Shown: one piece after another, positions 57,991 to 64,000 of the stretch
Layout: every line of letters starts with the position of its first letter
How positions within the stretch are numbered: the first letter of the stretch is position 1
Assembly: GCF_004022565.1 (NCBI RefSeq)
Contig: NZ_CP022987.1
Coordinates: 3,348,001-3,412,000, forward strand
Direction of reading: 5' to 3'
DNA from: Pollutimonas thiosulfatoxidans
GTDB lineage: Bacteria > Pseudomonadota > Gammaproteobacteria > Burkholderiales > Burkholderiaceae_B
DNA length: 64,000 nucleotides
The notes under the pieces: generated by a model
Seen by the model: the letters and a program-made list of their open reading frames with translations, nothing else
The model's database searches: none
What the model was told of the DNA's origin: nothing
Made by a program: the position numbers and the translations under genes

Positions 57991-60855
57991 TTATCCCGAG
58001 TTGCGCAATCCGGCCGCTATGCCATTGATCGTCATGTGTATGGCGCGCTGGATGCGGCTTTCTTCATCGCCGGCCTTGCCGGCCTTTTTGTGTGCAAGAC
58101 GATGGCGGCGCAACAGCTCAACTTGCAGATGATTCAGCGGGTCGATGTAGGCAAAACGTTCGCTCAGGGCCGCCCCCAGCAAGGGATCGCGCGCCAACAA
58201 TTCGTGGCCGCTTACCTGCCGGAACATCGCCACGGTAAGTTCGAACTCTGCCTGAATTCGACCAAACACCTCTTCCCGCAGCTTCTTGTTCGGTACCAGG
58301 CTGGCGTAGCGACGGGCAATGCCCAGGTCGGTCTTGGCCAATACTTGCTCCATATTGGATAGCAGGATGCGGAAGAACGGCCAGGCTTCCGCCATCTGGC
58401 ACAACTGGTGCAGGCGCTGATCCGGCGTTGCCGGCGCTCCCTCGCAACCCTGGTCCACGTAGGTGCGCATAGCGGTACCCACGCCGTACCAGCCGGTCAG
58501 CATCAGGCGGCATTGCGCCCAGGAAAATCCCCACGGAATCGCCCTGAGGTCTTCGATCTTCTGGCTGGCCTTGCGTGCTGCAGGACGAGAACCGATGTTC
58601 AGTCCCGCGATCTCGAGTATGGGTGTGGAAGCGAAGAAGTAATCATTGAAACCGGCTGTGCCGTAGACCAGGTCCCGATAGCTTTCCTGAGCGACACCGG
58701 ACATGAAATCCATGGCCGCGCCGTAATGGGCCATGTTGTCGTCTTCCGACTGGGATTGCGCAGCATTGGCCGCCAGGCTGCTTTCGAGGGTGGCGGCCAC
58801 GAAGTTTTCCAGGTGCCAGCGACCGACTTCCGCATCTTTGTACTTGCCCTGTATGACTTCGCCTTGTTCTGTAAGGCGGATTTGGCCGTTGACTGTCCCG
58901 GGCGGCTGCGCCAGGATGGCATCAAAGCTCGAGCCGCCGCCGCGTGCCACCGAACCGCCGCGGCCATGGAACAAACGCAGCCTGGCCTTGCTCTTTTTGA
59001 AAACCTGTACCAGCTCGCGCTCGGCGCAATACAAGGCCCAGTTGGAGGTCAGATAGCCGCCGTCCTTGTTGCTGTCGGAGTAACCCAGCATCACTTCCTG
59101 TATGCCGTCTTGCGCATGGCGTACCCTTGCGGCCACTTCGGGCAAGCCCAGCCATTGCTCCATGATGGCCGAGCCCTGTTCCAGGTCAGGTATGGTCTCG
59201 AACAAGGGCACGACCATCAGGCCGTCGGCTGGCCGGCTGCTCCCCTCCGACGGTCCCGGCGGGCTTATCAGGCCGGTCTCTTGCTGCAGCACCAGCACTT
59301 CCAGCAGATCGCTAAGCGTTTCCGTGTGCGAGACGATGACTTGCTGGATGGCAGCCGAGCCGTATTTTGCGCGGCAGTTCGCGGCCATCCGCAGGATGGC
59401 AAGTTCCTTCTGGGTTTCGGCCGAGTAGCTCATCCATGGTGAAACCAGCGGACGAACCTGTTGAATTTCCTCGCGCAGCAAGGCGACGCGCTCGTCTTCG
59501 GACAAGCGGCCATAATCAACTGCCTTGCCCTTGAAGCGAACGCCTGCCGCCTTGAACAATTCGGTCAGCACACGTTCGTGTACGTCAGAGCTCTGGCGGA
59601 GATCGACGGTGGCCAGGTGAAAGCCAAAAATGCTTACCGCTTGCACCAGGCCAGACAGGCGCAACTGGGCGATCAGGCTGCCATGATGCTGATCCAGCGA
59701 ATCGGCAATGGTTTGCAGGTCTTGCTGAAAGGCATCCGGGCTGCCGTAGGCGGGGGCGTCGTAAGTAGGGCGCAGGGCCAACTGCCTGCCTGTCAGCTTG
59801 CGTGCGGTGGCCGCCAGCCGGGCATACAAATGAATGAAGGCGCGCCGGTAGGGCTCGTCGACGCGGTGCGCCGAGCTGTCTTCGCTGACCATGGACAGGG
59901 CCAGCAGCTCCGGGCTGGCGCTACCCAGGGTACGGGACAGCGATATCTCGGTACCCAGGTCTTTGACTTCCTGCAGGTAATGACGCAACACGTGGGTAGA
60001 TTGGCGCAACAGCGCCTGCTCGAGCGTGGCGGCGTCCACGTTGGGGTTGCCGTCGCGGTCGCCGCCTATCCAACTTCCCATGCGCAGGAAGGCGGGCAAC
60101 GGTCGTGTCGAGACATCGAACAGCGTGCGTCCCGGTGCATGCAGCCGCATGGCAAGATCCTGGTACAGACGCGGAATGGCGGTCAGGAAGGTGCTGGTGT
60201 AGTAGCTTAGCGCGTTGTCGATCTCGTCCAGCACCGTCAGCTTTTGCCGGCGCAGCATACGCGTCTGCCACAGGGTCGCAACCAGACCCGTCAGGCGTTG
60301 CTCGAGCAAGCGTTGTTCGGATGGCGTAAGTGTGGCGTCGCTTTGATTCAGTTGGCGGGCGATTTCCCGGTGCAGGTCCAGGGTGCTTTTGCGCTGGACT
60401 TCGGTGGGGTGCGCTGTCAGTACCGGCACGATGCAGGCTTGTTCAAGGTAGCGCAACACCTTCCGGCGGCCCACGCCGTTTTGCTGCAGCAAGTCCAGCG
60501 CGTGCTGCAGACTGCCGCGCATGGGCAGCTCGGCCTGCAATTCGTGTTGACGCTGCCGCCGGTTCTGGTCCCTGTCCTCGGCAATATTGGACAGGTGCAG
60601 GAAGTAGCTGAACGCGCGCGCTACCGAATTGGCCTCGGCATCGGCCAAGCGTGCGATCTGGCGCTCCAGGATCTGGCTGTCACGAATATTGCCTTCCCGG
60701 CGAAACTTCACGGCTGCCCGGCGCAACTTCTCGATGACATCGTAAATTGCCTTGCCTTCGCATTCTCGAATGACATCGCCCAGGGTCTTGCCCAACTGCC
60801 GGATGTCCTGGCGTAGGGCGGTGGGTTCCATACTGCCTGCTGCTTTTTGATTCAC
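57991..60855 (-). CDS. ppc: Phosphoenolpyruvate carboxylase
   Basis: This 954-residue anaplerotic enzyme forms oxaloacetate from PEP and bicarbonate. Signatures: VLTAHPTEVQRKSTL with the catalytic His near residue 155, MLGYSDSNKDGGYLTSNW with the active-site Lys near 620, and the loop FHGRGGSVARGGG. The C-terminus GIAAGLRNSG ends with the conserved Asn-Ser-Gly-like tail (Asn-x-Gly in most). ATG 60855 or the in-frame ATG eight codons later (MEPTALRQD) could be the start. Length is within the family range of 880-950+ residues. Confidence 0.96.
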   Translation of the reverse strand: MNQKAAGSMEPTALRQDIRQLGKTLGDVIRECEGKAIYDVIEKLRRAAVKFRREGNIRDSQILERQIARLADAEANSVARAFSYFLHLSNIAEDRDQNRRQRQHELQAELPMRGSLQHALDLLQQNGVGRRKVLRYLEQACIVPVLTAHPTEVQRKSTLDLHREIARQLNQSDATLTPSEQRLLEQRLTGLVATLWQTRMLRRQKLTVLDEIDNALSYYTSTFLTAIPRLYQDLAMRLHAPGRTLFDVSTRPLPAFLRMGSWIGGDRDGNPNVDAATLEQALLRQSTHVLRHYLQEVKDLGTEISLSRTLGSASPELLALSMVSEDSSAHRVDEPYRRAFIHLYARLAATARKLTGRQLALRPTYDAPAYGSPDAFQQDLQTIADSLDQHHGSLIAQLRLSGLVQAVSIFGFHLATVDLRQSSDVHERVLTELFKAAGVRFKGKAVDYGRLSEDERVALLREEIQQVRPLVSPWMSYSAETQKELAILRMAANCRAKYGSAAIQQVIVSHTETLSDLLEVLVLQQETGLISPPGPSEGSSRPADGLMVVPLFETIPDLEQGSAIMEQWLGLPEVAARVRHAQDGIQEVMLGYSDSNKDGGYLTSNWALYCAERELVQVFKKSKARLRLFHGRGGSVARGGGSSFDAILAQPPGTVNGQIRLTEQGEVIQGKYKDAEVGRWHLENFVAATLESSLAANAAQSQSEDDNMAHYGAAMDFMSGVAQESYRDLVYGTAGFNDYFFASTPILEIAGLNIGSRPAARKASQKIEDLRAIPWGFSWAQCRLMLTGWYGVGTAMRTYVDQGCEGAPATPDQRLHQLCQMAEAWPFFRILLSNMEQVLAKTDLGIARRYASLVPNKKLREEVFGRIQAEFELTVAMFRQVSGHELLARDPLLGAALSERFAYIDPLNHLQVELLRRHRLAHKKAGKAGDEESRIQRAIHMTINGIAAGLRNSG

Positions 60856-60930
60856 AAAGTCTCCCAGAAGATTGCTTGGGCGCTCAGAAGGCGCTACCTG
60901 TTTTTATCGAAAGTTTGCATCCGTATGGCG

Positions 60931-61296
60931 TCAGGCTGGAGCAGTCTTGCCGCCCGGCCACCACAGTACGTCGCCGGCCGCGGATTCCGATACCTGCAGC
61001 GCCACCAGTTTGCTCGGCTGGCATGGGCCGCCGGTGCATACCCCGGTATCCGGGACAAAGGTGGCACCGTGGCGCGCGCACATCAATTGGTCTCCGGCAC
61101 GCGTAAACACGCTGTTTTCCCAGTCGAGCTCCGCACCCATGTGTGGACAACGATTCAGGTAGCCGTGCACCTTGCCCCGATAGCGGATAAAGAAAGCGGT
61201 GGCCGGCTCGCCGGCATGGAGCACGTCCAGCTTATGCGCCAGCCCCCCGTCCACGAGCGCTGTCGACGGGCAGACTGTTATGGCTTCAGCGACCAT
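60931..61296 (-). CDS. Rieske [2Fe-2S] ferredoxin-like protein
   Basis: This 121-residue soluble Rieske protein carries both cluster-binding motifs: NRCPHMGAELDW (Cys-x-His) and MCARHGATFVPDTGVCTGGPC (Cys-x-x-His). It has no membrane helix, so it is a small ferredoxin of the kind used by oxygenases or as an independent redox protein. It follows the SDR gene by 3 bases on the same strand. No oxygenase is encoded nearby. Confidence 0.9.
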   Translation of the reverse strand: MVAEAITVCPSTALVDGGLAHKLDVLHAGEPATAFFIRYRGKVHGYLNRCPHMGAELDWENSVFTRAGDQLMCARHGATFVPDTGVCTGGPCQPSKLVALQVSESAAGDVLWWPGGKTAPA

Positions 61297-61299
61297 GCG

Positions 61300-62049
61300 T
61301 CACAGGCCTCCCGCGCATTGGATGACCGTCCCGGTAACGTATGAGGCGGCCGGGGACAGCGCCCACACTATCGTGGCGGCGACTTCTTCAGGGTGGGCCA
61401 GCCGCCCCATGGGGATCTTGGGCGCCACGCGTTCGGGCCGACCCGGCTCACCGGCCGTGGCATGGATTTCCGTCAAGGTGGAGCCGGGCGCGACGCCCAG
61501 TATTCGGGTGCCGCTTGCGGCGACTTCGCGCGCCATGCCTATCGTAAAGGCGTCTATGGCCGCCTTGCTGGCTGCATAGTGCACGTACTCGCCCGGGCTG
61601 CCAGTGCGCGCCGCCACCGACGATACGTTCACGATGACTCCGGGTTGGCCGCTACGGGCGAAGCAGGCCAGGGCCATGCGGGTGCACTGCATGGTGCCAA
61701 AAACATTCACCTGGAAGACTTGCTCTATGGTGGCGTCCGTTGTCTGCGAGAAAGGTCCTATGGGACCGGTAATGCCGGTGTTGTTTACCAGTGCAGTCAG
61801 AGGGCCCAGCACTCGCTCGGCCTGCTCGAACATCGGAGCGATGTCGGCGGGCTTGCCGACATCGCCTTGCAGCGCGATAGCCTTGCGGCCTTCCGCCTGA
61901 ATGGCTTTGACCACCTCGAGAGCGGCGGCCTGGTCCTGCCTGTAATTGACAGCAACATTGAACCCCAGTCGCGCAGCGGCAACTGCGGTGGCCGCGCCTA
62001 TCCCGCGACTGGCGCCGGTAATGAAGACGGTGGGGGTGAGCTGTGACAT
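61300..62049 (-). CDS. SDR family oxidoreductase (YgfF-like)
   Basis: This 249-residue short-chain dehydrogenase shows TGASRGIGAATAV, NNTGITG (Thr in place of Ala in NNAG), Ser in NVSSVAARTGS and YAASK with catalytic residues. It ends GTVIQCAGGL. It resembles YgfF/glucose-1-dehydrogenase-type enzymes. It and the Rieske gene form a two-gene minus-strand unit, divergent from ilvD. Confidence 0.92.
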   Translation of the reverse strand: MSQLTPTVFITGASRGIGAATAVAAARLGFNVAVNYRQDQAAALEVVKAIQAEGRKAIALQGDVGKPADIAPMFEQAERVLGPLTALVNNTGITGPIGPFSQTTDATIEQVFQVNVFGTMQCTRMALACFARSGQPGVIVNVSSVAARTGSPGEYVHYAASKAAIDAFTIGMAREVAASGTRILGVAPGSTLTEIHATAGEPGRPERVAPKIPMGRLAHPEEVAATIVWALSPAASYVTGTVIQCAGGL

Positions 62050-62236
62050 GCGGCTTCCTGTAGCTTGAGCGATTTTTGCATTCTATCCCTAGTGCACAAT
62101 TGTCGCCGCGTCGGTGCCTGTAGCGTCTGCAGGGTCATCAAGACGTTCGCGCCGGGCGGGGGTAAACTCTATAAAATGCTTGGCGACCGAGCCTTCCCGT
62201 CGCTGGCCGCCTCCCTTGAAAGCTGAAAGGAACAAC

Positions 62237-63922
62237 ATGAGCAAAACCAAACCCCTGCGATCCGCCAACATTACACAGGGTCCAGCCCGCGCACCGAACC
62301 GGTCCATGTACTACGCGCTCGGTTACAAGGAAGAAGATTTCAACAAGCCCATGGTGGGCGTTGCCAACGGGCATAGCACCATCACCCCCTGTAACAGCGG
62401 TCTGCAGAAGCTGGCTGACGCCGCCATTGCGGCAATCGAAGAGTCAGGCGGCAATGCGCAGGTATTTGGTACGCCAACGATTTCCGACGGCATGGCCATG
62501 GGCACGGAAGGCATGAAGTACTCGCTGGTCTCCCGCGAGGTTATCGCCGATTGCGTCGAAACCTGCGTGCAGGGCCAGTGGATGGACGGCGTCGTAGTTA
62601 TCGGCGGCTGCGACAAGAACATGCCAGGCGGCATGATGGGCATGCTGCGCGCCAATGTGCCATCCATTTACGTCTATGGCGGCACCATACTTCCTGGCCG
62701 CCTGCACAACAAAGACCTCAATATCGTCAGCGTGTTTGAGGCCGTGGGCGAGAACGCCGCCGGCCGCATGAGCGATCAGGAACTGCGGCAAATCGAATTG
62801 CACGCCATACCGGGGCCGGGCTCTTGCGGCGGCATGTACACGGCCAACACCATGAGCTCCGCCTTCGAGGCACTGGGCATGAGCCTGCCGTATTCGTCCA
62901 CCATGGCCAACGTGCACGACGAGAAAACCGCCTCTGCGGCCGAGTCGGCGCGGGTCTTGTTGAAGGCTATCGAGCTCGATCTCAAGCCGCGCGACATCGT
63001 CACGCGCGCATCCATCGAGAACGCAGTCAGCGTCGTGATGGCCACGGGTGGTTCGACCAACGCCGTGCTGCACATCCTGGCGATTGCCCATGCAGCAGGC
63101 GTCGAGTGGACCATCGACGACTTCGAGCGCGTGCGCCAGCGTGTTCCGGTTATTTGCGACCTGAAGCCCAGCGGGCATTATCTGGCGGTCGACCTGCACC
63201 AGGCCGGCGGCATCCCGCAAGTGATGAAGGTGCTGCTTGCGGCTGGTTTGCTCAATGGCGATTGCATGACCATTACCGGTCAGACCATAGCCGAAGTGCT
63301 CAAGGACATTCCCGATACGCCACGCGCCGACCAGAAAGTCATCTTCCCGGTCGACAAGGCGCTATACAAGCAGGGCCACTTGGCCATTCTGAAGGGCAAC
63401 CTGTCGCCGGAAGGCGCTGTCGCCAAAATAACGGGCTTGAAAAATCCTGTCATCACCGGCCCTGCGCGTGTGTTCGACGACGAGCAATCCGCCCTCCAGG
63501 CCATCCTGGCTGGCAAGATCAAGGCGGGCGATGTCATGGTTTTGCGTTACCTCGGACCCAAGGGTGGGCCCGGCATGCCCGAGATGCTGGCGCCTACAGG
63601 CGCCCTCATCGGCGCCGGCCTGGGCGATTCGGTAGGTTTGATCACCGATGGCCGCTTCTCGGGTGGTACCTGGGGCATGGTGGTGGGGCATGTGGCGCCG
63701 GAAGCGGCAGTGGGTGGCACGATAGCCCTGGTGCAAGAGAACGACTCGATCACCATCGATGCGCACCAGTTGCTGTTGCAGCTGCACGTATCGGACGACC
63801 AGCTGGAGCAGCGCCGTCAGTCCTGGACTGCGCCGGCACCACGCTATACCCGTGGGGTACAGGCCAAGTTCGCTTTCAATGCGTCCACGGCCAGCACCGG
63901 GGCGGTTCTGGATAACTTCTAG
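62237..63922 (+). CDS. ilvD: Dihydroxy-acid dehydratase
   Basis: This 561-residue Fe-S enzyme of isoleucine/valine/leucine synthesis shows NGHSTITPCNSGL, GGCDKNMPGGMMGML (cluster Cys), GSCGGMYTANTMSSAFEALGMSLPYSST, GRFSGGTWGMVVGHVAPEA and the ending PRYTRGVQAKFAFNASTASTGAVLDNF. Three conserved Cys are present. The start MSKTKPLRSANITQGPARAPNRSMYYALGYK at 62237 is preceded by AAAGGAAC; the frame extends upstream to 62114 without support. Confidence 0.96.
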   Translation: MSKTKPLRSANITQGPARAPNRSMYYALGYKEEDFNKPMVGVANGHSTITPCNSGLQKLADAAIAAIEESGGNAQVFGTPTISDGMAMGTEGMKYSLVSREVIADCVETCVQGQWMDGVVVIGGCDKNMPGGMMGMLRANVPSIYVYGGTILPGRLHNKDLNIVSVFEAVGENAAGRMSDQELRQIELHAIPGPGSCGGMYTANTMSSAFEALGMSLPYSSTMANVHDEKTASAAESARVLLKAIELDLKPRDIVTRASIENAVSVVMATGGSTNAVLHILAIAHAAGVEWTIDDFERVRQRVPVICDLKPSGHYLAVDLHQAGGIPQVMKVLLAAGLLNGDCMTITGQTIAEVLKDIPDTPRADQKVIFPVDKALYKQGHLAILKGNLSPEGAVAKITGLKNPVITGPARVFDDEQSALQAILAGKIKAGDVMVLRYLGPKGGPGMPEMLAPTGALIGAGLGDSVGLITDGRFSGGTWGMVVGHVAPEAAVGGTIALVQENDSITIDAHQLLLQLHVSDDQLEQRRQSWTAPAPRYTRGVQAKFAFNASTASTGAVLDNF

Positions 63923-63929
63923 CGCGTTC

Positions 63930-64000
63930 TTATTCGGCGTCGAAAGCCGTCCGGTAGCGCCACAGCAGCCACAGGCAAATACCGGACGGCACCACCAGCG
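63930..64000 (-). CDS. C-terminal end of a membrane protein (partial)
   Basis: On the minus strand the last codons before a TAA read LVVPSGICLWLLWRYRTAFDAE, a hydrophobic helix followed by a short charged tail. The rest lies beyond the window, so the protein cannot be identified. A 23-base spacer separates two perfect 11-bp repeats within it (63946-63956 and 63980-63990), which could form a hairpin in the mRNA. Confidence 0.5.
   Translation of the reverse strand, partial: LVVPSGICLWLLWRYRTAFDAE

Noticed and set aside
58408..59442. A 344-codon frame on the plus strand within the PEP carboxylase gene
   Set aside because: It is antisense to a certain PEP carboxylase region with intact active-site motifs; codon-mirror artefact.
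1..64000. CRISPR arrays, insertion sequences or prophage genes
   Set aside because: No regularly spaced direct repeats, transposase motifs or phage structural genes were recognised on either strand.

Overview
The window is a chromosomal segment of a high-GC betaproteobacterium, most likely an Alcaligenaceae member (Bordetella/Achromobacter/Pusillimonas type). The evidence is the housekeeping gene style (Nudix-ThiE fusion next to a DUF815 ATPase, ispB, tRNA-Pro, a 954-residue PEP carboxylase, ilvD). The abundance of solute-receptor transporters, with two TRAP systems, one tripartite tricarboxylate (TTT) system and one branched-chain-type ABC system, points the same way. Species cannot be fixed from the sequence alone.

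Layout. 1-4.9 kb: end of an RND efflux operon, then core genes (Nudix/ThiE, DUF815 ATPase, octaprenyl diphosphate synthase) and tRNA-Pro(CGG). 4.9-7.06 kb: a small insertion flanked by the tRNA and a 48-bp copy of its 3' half, carrying a vapBC pair with a frameshifted antitoxin and a Tas-type aldo-keto reductase. 7.1-18.6 kb: a visibly more AT-rich, all-minus-strand catabolic block (IclR regulator, LivFGMHK-type ABC transporter, two KstD-like flavoproteins, a class A flavin monooxygenase, a DUF2783 protein) that looks horizontally acquired. 18.8-30.8 kb: a decayed SDR copy, two c-di-GMP signalling proteins, an HPF + baeRF ribosome-associated pair, an SDR with a signal peptide coupled to an NTP/NDP-exchanger-like carrier, an HxlR regulator and a sorbosone-dehydrogenase-like lipoprotein.

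29.9-54.5 kb is a run of catabolic operons. First comes LysR + DUF1445 + TRAP + DUF2848 + amidase. Next is a LacI-controlled TRAP + VOC + RuBisCO-like protein + DUF1537 kinase operon, which resembles apionate/3-oxo-isoapionate phosphate catabolism. Then come GntR + two SDRs + Ldh_2-type dehydrogenase + TctCBA, divergent from a UxaA/GarD-type dehydratase and a D-2-hydroxyacid dehydrogenase. Each transporter operon has a stem-loop just after the receptor gene. 54.5-64 kb: a DUF2238 membrane protein, a small lipoprotein, a roughly 300-nt highly structured leader ahead of an SSS symporter with a 43-residue partner, PEP carboxylase, a Rieske protein, an SDR, ilvD and the end of an unidentified membrane protein.

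The points most worth a second look are the structured leader RNA before the symporter, the RuBisCO-like/DUF1537 operon, the tRNA-Pro duplication with the frameshifted vapB, the acquired steroid/aromatic-type block and the DUF1445/DUF2848 operon. No CRISPR array, integrase or transposase was seen.
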